Assembly: GCA_963770035.1 (NCBI GenBank)
Contig: CAVYON010000020.1
Location: 158,795-222,794, forward strand
Direction of reading: 5' to 3'
Length of the DNA: 64,000 nucleotides
Source of the DNA: Roseiarcus sp963770035
Lineage (GTDB): Bacteria > Pseudomonadota > Alphaproteobacteria > Rhizobiales > Beijerinckiaceae
A model generated the notes under the pieces. The model made no database searches. It was given only the letters and a program-made list of their open reading frames with translations, and was not told where the DNA came from. This document shows, in pieces, positions 39,043 to 48,331 of the stretch (position 1 is its first letter; every line of letters begins with the position of its first letter). Made by a program: the position numbers and the translations under genes.

Positions 39043-39645
39043 GCTAGGCCTGCGAGCCGACACTTGTCAAGGCGGCTCGATCGGCGTTGGCCGCGTCATC
39101 GAACGGGGGTCGGGCGCGTGAACCTTGATCAGCCGAGCTTCAAAGTGCGCCTATCCGGTTATCGCTGATACCCACGACCTATCGGGGCGCCGGAGGGCAT
39201 TCTTCCTGCCGCGCGAGCGCCAGGAGCGGCCGTCGCTGAAGCAAAATTCGAACGAATCAGCTCGAACTCGATGCGTAACGCGCATTCCAAGCCATTGAAC
39301 GGCGCAAATCGGCGTATTGCTGCCGTTGCAAATCGCGACCAGGAATGTCGCACGGGGGACGGCAATCGGGCGTAGACCAGATCGACCGTTGCAGTCTCCC
39401 TCCCCTGATCCGGCTGTAATTCCGCGTTGAGCCCAAACAGCGTTCGACGTGGCCAGTCCATGGATTAGCTGGAAATCATGAGAGGGCGCGGTCAGCGACT
39501 GCGCACGGAACGACCGGGTTGTCGCAGAAGTGCTACACTCGCTGATGACAATCTCGCATACCGTCTATGCTTGGAACGCATGCGTGCGCATTTATTCTCA
39601 CAGCCCCGCCGCCATCAACGTTCATCACGCGAGATATTCATAGCC
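39043..39645. other. Intergenic region, no gene recognised
   Basis: About 600 bases between the LacI operator and the GAF-Fis regulator. Base composition is lower in GC around 39240-39310 and 39560-39640, but no conserved reading frame was recognised. Confidence 0.4.
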
Positions 39646-39756
39646 ATGGTGAAACTCAACATCACCCTGAATTTTCCATTCAAGAAGCACTACGAAAACC
39701 ATGTCGACGGCTCGAGCGGCGGAGCGCCTCTCTTGCTCCCCCGCCGCTCTGCTTAG
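39646..39756 (+). CDS. Possible 36-residue peptide, unknown
   Basis: ATG 39646 opens MVKLNITLNFPFKKHYENHV and continues to 39756, 13 bp before the regulator gene. The first 20 residues look like a real peptide (amphipathic, aromatic), while the tail is low complexity. No Shine-Dalgarno is evident. It could be a leader peptide or chance. Confidence 0.25.
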   Translation: MVKLNITLNFPFKKHYENHVDGSSGGAPLLLPRRSA

Positions 39757-39769
39757 AGGGAGAGGAACG

Positions 39770-40754
39770 ATGGATCGCTTTGCTGTGGTCGACCACACAG
39801 ATCGAGTTCTCAAGGCGATCATGGGAAACGGGGCCGCGTCTTCGCCAATCGTGGCGTCCTGGCGGCGGTCCGGCGCTCTCCATGCCCTCGATCCCGCCAA
39901 CCGCTCGCGCTCCTGGCGGCTGCCGTCGCCCGACGTCGCAGCGGCGCGCGAGAGAGTTGGACAACTGCTCCATGTGGCGCAGCCGAGCCTCGACCGGCTC
40001 TTCCTTGCCGTCGGCGGCGTCGGCTGCGCGGTCATGCTTGCCGATCTCGATGGGGTGATCCTGGATCGGCGCGGCGCGCCAGGCGACGATTTCGGCCTTC
40101 GACGACGCCGGCCTGTGGACCGGCGCGGTCTGGAGCGAGAAAATCGAGGGGACGAACGGCATCGGCACCTGCCTTTTCGAACAGCGCGCAGTGACGATTG
40201 CCCGCGAACAGCACTTCTTTGCTCGCAATTCGGTGCTCTGCTGCACCAGCGCGCCGATCTTCGACGAGAATGGCGAGCTCGCCGCCGTCCTGGACGTATC
40301 ATCCACTCGGCATGCGCCGGGTTACGCTGAGCTTGCGCACGCGCCAGGCTTCATCAACCTTGTGGCAAGCGCGGTTTCGGACGCGGCGCGCTCGATTGAG
40401 GCTGAGAATTTTCGCCTCGCCTTTCCAAGAGCACGAATAGTGCTGGCGCCGGGCGGCGAACGGGCAGGCCCCGCGTTACTCGCGCTCGATCGTGACGACC
40501 TTGTTGTCGGGGCGACTCGGGCGTCGCGGCTGGCGCTCGGCATCAACGCCCACACGCTTGCGAGACCAACGCCGGCCGCGGATCTCATCGACTGCGCGGC
40601 GGCGGACGAGGACGACGTCGAAGCCGCGGAATGCGCCGTGCTGAAACGAGCTCTTGCTCGGTCCCGAGGCAACATCTCCAAGGCTGCTAAGTCTCTCGAC
40701 ATGTCGCGGGCGACGCTGCACCGGAAGATGAGCCGCTTGAAACTCAAGCACTAA
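39770..40754 (+). pseudogene. GAF-Fis type transcriptional regulator without AAA+ domain (one frameshift)
   Basis: The N-terminus (SSPIVASWRRSGALHALDPA) and the GAF-like part (LSDLDGVILDRRGAPGDDF-type) match AcoR-family activators. The frame breaks at about 40092-40100 and resumes with GLWTGAVWSEKIEGTNGIGT, an AcoR hallmark, to the stop at 40754. The C-terminus is a Fis helix-turn-helix (LARSRGNISKAAKSLDMSRA, then TLHRKMSRL). The sigma-54-contacting AAA+ domain between them is absent by design, not by deletion, since the linker reads smoothly. AGAGGGAGAGGAACG precedes the ATG. Confidence 0.75.
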
Positions 40755-41104
40755 GCTCCGCGCCGCTTCCTTGAATGGGAGGACGGACCGAACCAGAAAA
40801 GGGCGTCGCGGTGACGCATTCCCAGTCCCGATTGTCTCAATCCTGCGACAGTTCGCCGCGGCGCTCTTCGTATGTCCACTATGCCCAACCAGCATGGGCG
40901 GGCATCGTCTCTTCCAGTGCGGCGCCAGATGCGGGCGTATCGTCCATGGGAGAAAGCTGTGACCAAGGTCGACCTCCACTAGCGACAGCCGCACAAGATG
41001 CTCGTCAGCCGGTCGCCCAAGAAGCTCGGCTTCTGATTGCTGACGGACCAGGCGGCGGCGCGCTTCCTCCCGCGCGCCGCCGCCGAAATGTTCGGAATAC
41101 CACG

Positions 41105-41812
41105 ATGGAACAGCGTGAACTCAACGACTTTCTCGCGTCCCACGAACGCGAGGGCGCGCAAGGAGCTTCGACCGCATTCGCCCTCCAATTTACTTCGCTA
41201 AAGAGCGCTGTCGAAGCCTCTGCCAAGGCGGTCCAGAGCAGGCGCCGTGGCGCTGTTTCCGAAGTGGCCGATCTACGGCGCCGCGCGATCGCCGCGCTTG
41301 AGGAATGCGCGATCACGACTTTTCTCCTGTCGAACGCACTTCATAACGCATCCCGGCAGCAATTCGACGCAATCGGCCGCGAAAGGGTGCTTTTCGAACA
41401 GCAAACGCGCCACTTCCTCGACTGCGCGCAACAATTTGTATTGGCTCTCGCCCGGTGCGCCGAGACTGAGGGCTCGGTCTTCCGAAAAGGCGGGGTCCCC
41501 GCGCCGGCCAGTTCCGACGGCTTTAAGGGGGGCATCGCGTTACTCACTCCCCAGCAACGGCGCACGCTGAGCCTCCTGATGACCGGATCTCCTAACAAAG
41601 TGATTGCGTACGAGTTGGGGGTGGCGGAATCGACCGTCAAAGCTCATGTCACCGCGATCTTGCGCAAGCTTCAAGTTCACAACCGGGCTCAGGTGATTGC
41701 GGCGGCCGCTCGTCTTGAGTGGCTCGAAAACGTTCAGTTAGAAACAACCCTGCCGCTGGGAGGGCGGACCGCAATGAGCGATCCAAGGACCAAGCGTCAA
41801 CGGCAGAAATAG
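41105..41812 (+). CDS. LuxR-type helix-turn-helix protein with alpha-helical sensor part
   Basis: 235 residues. The C-terminal HTH is of the LuxR/NarL type: LTPQQRRTLSLLMTGSPNKV then IAYELGVAESTVKAHVTAIL. The N-terminal ~140 residues are helical with no recognised sensor domain and no receiver Asp pattern. The start is uncertain: ATG 41105 (MEQRELNDFLASHEREGAQG) fits codon use, but no good ribosome-binding site is seen, and the frame is open back to 40775. Target genes are unknown; the GAF-Fis gene is 350 bp upstream. Confidence 0.7.
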   Translation: MEQRELNDFLASHEREGAQGASTAFALQFTSLKSAVEASAKAVQSRRRGAVSEVADLRRRAIAALEECAITTFLLSNALHNASRQQFDAIGRERVLFEQQTRHFLDCAQQFVLALARCAETEGSVFRKGGVPAPASSDGFKGGIALLTPQQRRTLSLLMTGSPNKVIAYELGVAESTVKAHVTAILRKLQVHNRAQVIAAAARLEWLENVQLETTLPLGGRTAMSDPRTKRQRQK

Positions 41813-42146
41813 CGTCGAATTGACCCGTTCGCCAAACCATCTAGGAAGGGCCGCTTCTTGCGCGAGGACTAAACCGCTCGCGCGGTAGCGGCCGCCCCGG
41901 GCGTCGGCTTCGACTGATGGCGATCCGCTTTTCGCGATGTTCCGCCGGTCCCCTGATGAATGCCCACTTCGGGGCCACGAACGGCTGATCAGACGGTTTC
42001 GGCGTTGCGCGCTGGTCAGTCCATATGTCGCGAGTGTCTGTCTTAACCGGATAGTCACGCTTCAAAAGTTCAGGCGCCGCGTTTGCCAACCGAAGATTTA
42101 CCAGGTTGCGATAAATGTCCGACACAATCGCAGTTTGACGCATTGC

Positions 42147-42965
42147 GTGGCGATCACGCAACTGGGGCTCCCTTTGACCGAACTTCTCATCGCCGTCGCG
42201 ACATTTCTGGGCTTGGTCGGCGCTGTTTGCGCCGGCGCCGTCTGCAATGTCCGCCTGGCCGTTAGGGAGCTGTCCGATGGCACGCTCGAGATCGTCGGAC
42301 AGACCGCGAATATCTTCCTGGTCACGACGTCCGTGGTTCTCGGCCTGATGCTGAACTCGGCCAAGACGACCTTCGAGACCAACGACCGCAACATCCACGC
42401 CTTGGCCACCGAACTGATTCTGTTGGATCGGAGCGTGCGGGGGCTGGGCCCTGGCGCCGAGGAGACTCATCGTCGCCTGATCGATTACGTCCAGAGCGCG
42501 CTAAAGCAGCCCCATATTCTGGAGCCGAACCCTGAGGCCGAGGCGCTGCTCGACTTGGCGGGCGCGAGCCTGCGGTCGATCCGGACCTCGGACGAGCAGT
42601 TTCTGGCGCGGTGGAACGATGCGCGCCAGATCTTTCGTCAGGTCGTGCGCCTTCGCTGGGTCGGCCTCGACGCCGCTGGCGGCGCGATCCCGGCTCCGCT
42701 GGTTGCGATGCTGATCGCCTGGCTCACTGTGATCTTTGCCAGCCTCGGATTTCGAGCGCCCCGCAACACGGTCGTGATCACGGCGTTCGTCCTGTCGGCC
42801 TTGCTCCTCTCGAGCACCCTCTATCTCATCCTCGAGATGGACACGCCCGCCACGGGCCTGGTGATGGAGGTGTCGAACGCGCCCTTTCAACGCGCTTTGG
42901 CTGTCCTTCAGGCGCCCCAGCCCCAGGCCGCAAGCGCGGACGAGTTGGAGACGCTCGCGCACTAA
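42147..42965 (+). CDS. DUF4239 (bestrophin-like) membrane protein
   Basis: About 272 residues. Two N-terminal membrane segments (LLIAVATFLGLVGAVCAGAV; TANIFLVTTSVVLGLMLNSA), a ~100-residue soluble helical stretch (NIHALATELILLDRSVRGLG; the DARQIFRQVVRLRW region) and two C-terminal helices (LVAMLIAWLTVIFASLGF; TVVITAFVLSALLLSSTLYL). This is the DUF4239 pattern, distantly related to bestrophin channels; function unknown. A GTG at 42147 is proposed because the upstream 70 codons of the open frame look non-coding. The alternative long start is 41937. Confidence 0.65.
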   Translation: MAITQLGLPLTELLIAVATFLGLVGAVCAGAVCNVRLAVRELSDGTLEIVGQTANIFLVTTSVVLGLMLNSAKTTFETNDRNIHALATELILLDRSVRGLGPGAEETHRRLIDYVQSALKQPHILEPNPEAEALLDLAGASLRSIRTSDEQFLARWNDARQIFRQVVRLRWVGLDAAGGAIPAPLVAMLIAWLTVIFASLGFRAPRNTVVITAFVLSALLLSSTLYLILEMDTPATGLVMEVSNAPFQRALAVLQAPQPQAASADELETLAH

Positions 42966-42977
42966 CCAAAGCCTTAC

Positions 42978-42998
42978 CCTGAGCTTGTCGAAGGATGA
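42978..42998. repeat. Short dispersed repeat (REP-like), copy B
   Basis: CCTGAGCTTGTCGAAGGATGA, the reverse complement of copy A at 26671-26691. The rest of 42999-43310 has no recognised gene. Repeated CCTGTT words at 43200-43265 (CCTGTTCGG twice, CCCTGTTAAGG, GCCTGTTTCG) are noted but not explained. Confidence 0.65.
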
Positions 42999-43310
42999 GG
43001 CGGCACGTTGGCGCTCTGAGCGCCATTCGACATCCCGGGCTTGCCCTGGCTTGACCCGGGGATCAGGAGGAGGCGCAAAGGGGCGCGACCGCTCATCCGA
43101 CCGCTCGCGAGGACCGTTGTCACGCCCGGGGGAGGGGTTTCCGGGCCGCTTACAACCCGGCCGCGCCTAGTCTCGCGCCCCGCCTTCGCTCGGTTATGTT
43201 GACCTGTTCGGACAGGAATAACCCTGTTCGGCGCCGTTTTTGCCCTGTTAAGGCGCCTGTTTCGCGCCCCCTCCCGACCACAACCGTAGGGTTGCAAAAC
43301 GAGCAACGCC

Positions 43311-43427
43311 ATGACAACGCAGGATTTTCTGGAACGGACACTGGCCGCGGCGCAAGAAAACCGCCTGCTAGCAGGCGCCCCGGACCGTTGCGATGGACCC
43401 CTAGCCCGACTTTCTCAACCGAGGTAG
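43311..43427 (+). CDS. Short reading frame cut off near the IS1634 element, unknown
   Basis: 38 residues beginning MTTQDFLERTLAAAQENRLL. The first ~22 residues look like a genuine helical N-terminus; the rest (APDRCDGPLARLSQPR) looks like read-through. It may be the 5' remnant of a gene truncated when the element at 43471 arrived. Confidence 0.3.
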   Translation: MTTQDFLERTLAAAQENRLLAGAPDRCDGPLARLSQPR

Positions 43428-43470
43428 CGCGCGAGCGGAAAGGCGCGTGGAATCAAGGGTAGGCTGCCGA

Positions 43471-45321
43471 AGGTCTCCACTACATGGGGCGCAACGGGAG
43501 CTGCGCCGCCGGACCGGGAACGGCAATTCGCGGCGGCGGCTGCGGCGGCAGGGCGAGGCCGAGTCGTTGCAGGAGAAGCTTCTGGTCGACATTCGGCTCG
43601 GTGTGTCGGCACATGATCAGCGTTCGGCCGTCGGTGGTGGGGAAGTGGACGTCGAGCATTTGTATGCCGGCGAGCTTGTCGAGCACGGCGCGCGGGGTGA
43701 GGCCGGCGGCCATCGGCCGGAGCCGGGCGCGCAGCGTGACGTGCAGGCAATAGGCGAGGAAGGCCACGAAGATGTGCGCCTCGACGCGGCTCTCGAGCTG
43801 GTGGTAGATCGGCCGGAGTTGCAGATCGTCCTTGAGGTTCTTGAAGGCCGCCTCGACTTCGACGAGTTGAATGTAGAACCGCCACAGGTCGGCGGGATCG
43901 CGCCCAGACATGTTGGTGCGCAAAAGGTAGCGGCCTTCGCGCCGGCGCGCCTGGCGCAGCTTCTTGCGGTTGAGCGCGTAAGTGAAGGCGGCGGTGTGGG
44001 GATCGACCTTGATGTCGAGGAGGCGCCACGCCGCGGGCGCCTTGGCTTTGGCGGCGCCGAGCTTCATCAGTAGGCTCTCGCGGGTGAGGTCCATCAGCGC
44101 CAGCTTCGCCAGGCGCGCCCACAGCCATTTCAACCGCCGCTTCCGCATGGCGCGCTCCTTGTCGATGCGCGCCCGGCTCTGGGCGAACACGTAAAGCTCG
44201 TCGTCCTCGGCCAAGAGCTTCACTTCGACGCCCGGCCGCACCTCATGCCACGGCAGGCCGACGAGAGACTTCTCCAGCTTGCCGAGGCGTCCCTTCGGGG
44301 TCCCCACCAGATAGGCGACCGGCGGATCGGATTGCCGCATTTCGGCGAGCACGTCCTCGGTGGGGATGCCGCGGTCCATCACCCAGATGCGCTCCGCCTT
44401 GCCGTACTGCGCCTCGATCTTCGAAAGGAAGGCGCGCAGCGTCGTCTTGTCGGAAGTATTGCCGGGGAGAACCTCGTAGGCGAGCGGAAAGCCGTCGGGT
44501 GTCACCACGAGCGCAATGACCACCTGCACGCAGTCCGGACGCTTGTCGCGGCTGTAGCCGTAGCGGCGTTTGTCGCTGTCGTCGTCCGGCGGGTCGGATT
44601 CGAAGTACGTGCTGGTCAGATCATAGAGAAGGACGTCGAAGCGGGCGCCGAACAGATCCTGCCACCGCCGGCGCAGGTGCGTGAACAGCGCCGGCTTGTG
44701 CTCGACGAGCTTGTCGAGGCAACGATAGAGCGCGTTCTTCTCGACCAGCGCGAAATCTTCGCCGAGCAGATCGCCCATGGCGCTTTGCTCGAACCACAGC
44801 CGGTGTAAACGCCATTCGCTGCCCGGATCGATGAGCCGGTAACACGCCAGCGTCTGGAGAATGTGCCGCCAGCAGGTTCCTTCGCGGGAATCGGGCAGAC
44901 GGGCCGCCCAGAAGCGGTCGAGTTCCAGTTGCTCGTAGAGCTGGCAGGCGAGCCAGCACGCGCCCCATTGCCGCGGCCGGTGTAGTTGCATGGCCCCGAG
45001 CCGGATCTGCACGCCGTGGTCCTCGGCGTGTTCGGGCAGCGGCCGATCGGCGGGGAACAGGGCCAATTGGGTCGGCTGTCGCGCCTCCTCGTCGAAAGCT
45101 TGGATCACCCGGCACCACGCCTCCTCCTGGCTGTCGTTGATCTCGCCAAGATAAAGCACCTGGCGCTGCACCACCTTGCCGCCGGCGCAGCGCTTGCTCT
45201 CGACAATGCTCCAGTAGCAGTGCTCCTTGCCGTCCTTGAGACGGCAATTCGGTCGCAAATACATGGCGACCCCAGTCTACGCCAAACGCGCAATCTGAAA
45301 AGATACTAGGTCTCCACTACA
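43471..45321 (-). mobile_element. IS1634-type insertion sequence bounded by 14-bp direct repeats
   Basis: A single transposase gene is enclosed by two copies of AGGTCTCCACTACA, at 43471-43484 and 45308-45321, in the same orientation. The left copy contains the transposase stop codon. Direct repeats of 14 bp are longer than the 5-6 bp usually made by this family, and no clear terminal inverted repeat was found, so the true ends are unsure. Confidence 0.6.
43480..45264 (-). CDS. IS1634-family transposase (IS4-like DDE)
   Basis: 594 residues, apparently intact. N-terminal HCYWSIVESKRCAGGKVVQR and LYLGEINDSQEEAW. DDE core: VLLYDLTSTYFESD (first Asp), AERIWVMDRGIPTEDVLAEM (second Asp) and FYIQLVEVEAAFKNLKDDLQ (Glu in the YREK-like region), then ESRVEAHIFVAFLAYCLHVT. 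The C-terminal tail is Pro-rich. All catalytic regions are present, so it may still be active. Confidence 0.93.
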   Translation of the reverse strand: MYLRPNCRLKDGKEHCYWSIVESKRCAGGKVVQRQVLYLGEINDSQEEAWCRVIQAFDEEARQPTQLALFPADRPLPEHAEDHGVQIRLGAMQLHRPRQWGACWLACQLYEQLELDRFWAARLPDSREGTCWRHILQTLACYRLIDPGSEWRLHRLWFEQSAMGDLLGEDFALVEKNALYRCLDKLVEHKPALFTHLRRRWQDLFGARFDVLLYDLTSTYFESDPPDDDSDKRRYGYSRDKRPDCVQVVIALVVTPDGFPLAYEVLPGNTSDKTTLRAFLSKIEAQYGKAERIWVMDRGIPTEDVLAEMRQSDPPVAYLVGTPKGRLGKLEKSLVGLPWHEVRPGVEVKLLAEDDELYVFAQSRARIDKERAMRKRRLKWLWARLAKLALMDLTRESLLMKLGAAKAKAPAAWRLLDIKVDPHTAAFTYALNRKKLRQARRREGRYLLRTNMSGRDPADLWRFYIQLVEVEAAFKNLKDDLQLRPIYHQLESRVEAHIFVAFLAYCLHVTLRARLRPMAAGLTPRAVLDKLAGIQMLDVHFPTTDGRTLIMCRHTEPNVDQKLLLQRLGLALPPQPPPRIAVPGPAAQLPLRPM

Positions 45322-45417
45322 CGGCTATTTCAAAACCCGGCCATTGATCCAACTCGTCTTTTGCTCCTTCCCAGCCCCAAAATTCGTTCCCAGCCTGCTC
45401 CGGTTGAGAAAGTCGGG

Positions 45418-46446
45418 CTAGCTCCGCTCGATCGGCTTCGAGCGCGACAGCGCCACCGTCTCGCGTTGCGCCCGCCGGCAGGAGAGCGGTGGCAGGCCGC
45501 GCAGGATCAGCTCCGCGTCGGCGACGGTTTGGCGGCCGATCTCGAGCAGGGACTCCGTCATTGCGCCAGCGCGATGGGGCGAGAGCACCAGCCCCTCGAC
45601 CTTGCGCGCCGGATCGTCCGGCGGGGCCGGCTCGACCGGGAAGACGTCGGTGGCGGCGCGAAAGCGTCCGCTCTCGACCGCGCGCAGGAACTCGGGGTAG
45701 TCGACCACGCCGGCCCGGCTCATCAGAAGCACGACCGAGCCGGGGGTGATGCGATCGAACTCGCGCTTGCCCAAAAAACCCTGGTTCTCGCTGGTGACCG
45801 CGGCAAAGACCACAATCGCCTGCGACTGGCTCAGGATCTCGTCGAGCGAGGCCGCCTCGACCCCGAAGCCCGCCATGAAATGCGCGGACACCCAGGGATC
45901 GTAGGCCCTGACCGAGCAGTCGAACGGGCGAACCAGCGGAACGAACGCCCGCGCCAGGTCGCCGAAGCCGATCAGGCCGACCCGCGCGCCGTAGAGCGAG
46001 AAGCAGCCCTCGGCGCCCTCGAGCAGCCATTTCTCGCGGCCGGAGCGCATGGCGCGGTCGGCGGTCGTGATTCCGCGGCAGAGGTCGATCAGGAGCCCGA
46101 GCGTCATCTCCGCGACCGGTCTGGCGAAGGCGGAACTCGGCGTGAGCACGTGAATCCCGCGCTGAAAACAGGTCTCGTAATCGACGTTCTGCAGAAAATT
46201 GGTCTCGACGTTGATGATGGCGCGGAGCTTTGCGGCGCGATCGAGCCGCTCCTTCGGCATGTCGCTCTGGCCGATCAGGAGCGCCATTTCCGGCAGGAGC
46301 GCCTCGAATCGCTCCGCCGGCATCCGGCCCGGCCCCTCGTGCGCCGCGAGCTCGCCGAGGCTGCTCAGGCGGCTCCGCAACGCGTCATCGAAGATCTCGG
46401 TCAGACCTCGCGGCTGCGGATCGATCGCAATCAGCGGTTTCGCCAT
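45418..46446 (-). CDS. D-isomer-specific 2-hydroxyacid dehydrogenase
   Basis: 342 residues. NAD-dependent oxidoreductase of the PGDH/GHPR family. The nucleotide-binding domain has VGLIGFGDLARAFVPLVRPF. Catalytic residues: Arg in VVLLMSRAGVVDYPEFLRAV, Glu in ATDVFPVEPAPPDDPA and His in LVLSPHRAGAMTESLLEIGR. The substrate is not defined by sequence. It follows gabD by 104 bp on the same strand and may share its transcript, which suggests a 4-carbon or keto-acid substrate. Confidence 0.88.
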   Translation of the reverse strand: MAKPLIAIDPQPRGLTEIFDDALRSRLSSLGELAAHEGPGRMPAERFEALLPEMALLIGQSDMPKERLDRAAKLRAIINVETNFLQNVDYETCFQRGIHVLTPSSAFARPVAEMTLGLLIDLCRGITTADRAMRSGREKWLLEGAEGCFSLYGARVGLIGFGDLARAFVPLVRPFDCSVRAYDPWVSAHFMAGFGVEAASLDEILSQSQAIVVFAAVTSENQGFLGKREFDRITPGSVVLLMSRAGVVDYPEFLRAVESGRFRAATDVFPVEPAPPDDPARKVEGLVLSPHRAGAMTESLLEIGRQTVADAELILRGLPPLSCRRAQRETVALSRSKPIERS

Positions 46447-46550
46447 GCCTTTCCTCCGATGCTGTGGCCGGATGTAGATCGTTCTATGGAGGCGAGCAAG
46501 CGATCCATGGTTGCCGTCGCCGCCCCATAGAGCCGCAGGGTCCGCGGAGG

Positions 46551-48011
46551 CTAGCCCGCTGTCCCCAGCCCGCCCATCAGCATGTATTTCAGTTCGAGAT
46601 ATTCCTCGACGCCGTGGCGCGAGCCCTCGCGGCCAATGCCGCTTGCCTTCACGCCGCCGAACGGCGCCTCGGCGGTCGAGATGATGCCCTCGTTGATGCC
46701 GACCATGCCGTATTCGAGCGCCTCGGCGACCCGCCAGACGCGGCCGATGTCGCGGGCGTAGAAGTAACAGGCGAGGCCGAATTCGGTGGCGTTGGCCATC
46801 GCGATCGCCTCCTCCTCGGTCTTGAAGCGGAAGAGCGGCGCGACCGGCCCAAAAGTCTCCTCGCGCGCGACCGCCATTTCCGGCGTCACGCCGGCGAGCA
46901 CCGTCGGCTGGTAGAAGTTGCCGCCGAGCGCCTTGCCGCCGACCACGATGCTCGCGCCCTTCGCCAAAGCATCGGCCACATGCTCCTTGACCTTGGCGAC
47001 CGCCGCCTGGTTGATCAGCGGCCCAGTGGTGACGCCGGACTCGAAGCCATCGCCGACTTTAAGCTTTTTGACGGCTTCGGCGAGTTTCGCGGCGAAAGCG
47101 TCGTAAACGCCGTCCTGAACCAGGAGCCGGTTTGCGCAGACGCAAGTCTGGCCGGCGTTGCGGTATTTGGAGGCCATAGCGCCCTGGACCGCCGCGTCGA
47201 GGTCGGCGTCGTCGAACACGATGAACGGCGCATTGCCGCCGAGCTCCAGCCCGAGCCTCTTGATGGTCGGGGCGCACTGGGCCATCAGCACGCGGCCGAT
47301 CTCGGTCGACCCGGTGAAGGTGAGGCCCCGAACGATCGGGTTCGACGTCATCTCCGCGCCGATCTCGCGGGCAGAGCCGGTGATGACGGAGAAGACGCCG
47401 GGCGGCAGGCCTGCGCGTTCGCCGAGTTCGGCCAGCGCCAGCGCCGAGAGCGGCGTTTCGCCCGCCGGTTTGCAGACGAAGGCGCAGCCGGCCGCGAGCG
47501 CCGGCCCCGCCTTGCGGGTGATCATGGCGTTGGGGAAGTTCCACGGCGTGATCGCCGCCACCACGCCGATCGGCTGCCGGATCACCAGCATACGGGCGTT
47601 CGGCCAGGGCGAGGGGATCGTCTCGCCATAGATGCGTTTCCCCTCCTCGGCGAAGAACTCGATGAAGGAGGCGCCGTAGGCGATCTCGCCGCGAGATTCG
47701 GAAAGCGGCTTTCCCTGCTCGGCGGTCATGATCCGCGCCAGGTCTTCCTGATTGTCCATCATCAGCGCAAACCACTGGCGCAGCACGGCGGCGCGCTCCT
47801 TTGCGGTCCTTTTCGCCCAGAGTTTTTGCGCCTTTTCGGCCGCCTCGATCGCGCGCCGGGTCTCGGCCGCGCCGAGCTTCGGCACGGCGCCGATCACGCC
47901 GCCATCGGCCGGATTCGCGACGGCGATCGTTGCCGCGCCGCCGATCCATTCTCCGGCGACATAACATGTGTCCTTGAGGAGGGTAGGGTCGTTCAGCGTG
48001 AGCGTGGTCAT
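46551..48011 (-). CDS. gabD: Succinate-semialdehyde dehydrogenase, NAD(P)+
   Basis: 486 residues. Oxidises succinic semialdehyde to succinate at the end of the GABA pathway. ALDH motifs: TPWNFPNAMITRKAGPALAA, FTGSTEIGRVLMAQCAP, catalytic Glu in LELGGNAPFIVFDDADLDAA and catalytic Cys in RNAGQTCVCANRLLVQDGVY, where a second Cys two residues later gives the redox-regulated CVC pair known in GabD. The start MTTLTLNDPTLL is normal. A short open frame on the same strand (48008-48241) overlaps its start by ATGA but is not recognised. Confidence 0.93.
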   Translation of the reverse strand: MTTLTLNDPTLLKDTCYVAGEWIGGAATIAVANPADGGVIGAVPKLGAAETRRAIEAAEKAQKLWAKRTAKERAAVLRQWFALMMDNQEDLARIMTAEQGKPLSESRGEIAYGASFIEFFAEEGKRIYGETIPSPWPNARMLVIRQPIGVVAAITPWNFPNAMITRKAGPALAAGCAFVCKPAGETPLSALALAELGERAGLPPGVFSVITGSAREIGAEMTSNPIVRGLTFTGSTEIGRVLMAQCAPTIKRLGLELGGNAPFIVFDDADLDAAVQGAMASKYRNAGQTCVCANRLLVQDGVYDAFAAKLAEAVKKLKVGDGFESGVTTGPLINQAAVAKVKEHVADALAKGASIVVGGKALGGNFYQPTVLAGVTPEMAVAREETFGPVAPLFRFKTEEEAIAMANATEFGLACYFYARDIGRVWRVAEALEYGMVGINEGIISTAEAPFGGVKASGIGREGSRHGVEEYLELKYMLMGGLGTAG

Positions 48012-48331
48012 CCGAGGGTCTCCTGTCGCGCGGCGCGGATCGGCAATTCCGTTTCATCCTCTAGCGCCTTCGCCGTCCTGGCGTCGAGGCGCTGCATCGT
48101 CTCGATGACCTTCAGAAGAGTGCAGCATGTGGGCGGCGTCGCCGCTGCGCCTCGGGGAGGCCTAACCGAAACTTCCCATGCGCCAGGAAGGCGGCCCGGG
48201 CATGGAAAATAGTTCATGCATGAACGAGTTCTCCGTGACATCTGGCTCCTGTGATTCTAGGAAGGTTTGGCGCAGATCCGGGACCTGATCGGCGGGCGGG
48301 AACGCGTGCGACGGAACGAGGCAAGGCAGAG
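48012..48331. other. Divergent intergenic region gabD / ETF-QO
   Basis: About 320 bases. A 77-codon open frame on the minus strand (48008-48241; end ALEDETELPIRAARQETLG) overlaps the gabD start but has no recognisable domain or ribosome-binding site. Promoters for both genes must lie here; none is clear by eye. Confidence 0.4.

Noticed and set aside
40771..40962. 63-codon frame with a zinc-ribbon-like pattern (CPLC ... CGARC)
   Set aside because: TTG start without a ribosome-binding site, and the N-terminal half looks random; the Cys spacing alone is not enough.
43150..43310. Possible iterons or replication origin from repeated CCTGTT words
   Set aside because: The words are short, irregular in spacing and not followed by a recognisable replication protein.
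43311..43427. Toxin-antitoxin or plasmid-partition gene reading for the short frame
   Set aside because: Only ~22 plausible residues, no partner gene and no family match; kept as an unknown fragment.
48008..48241. 77-codon minus-strand frame overlapping the gabD start
   Set aside because: No domain, no ribosome-binding site, and it covers the divergent promoter region; only its last ~35 codons look gene-like.
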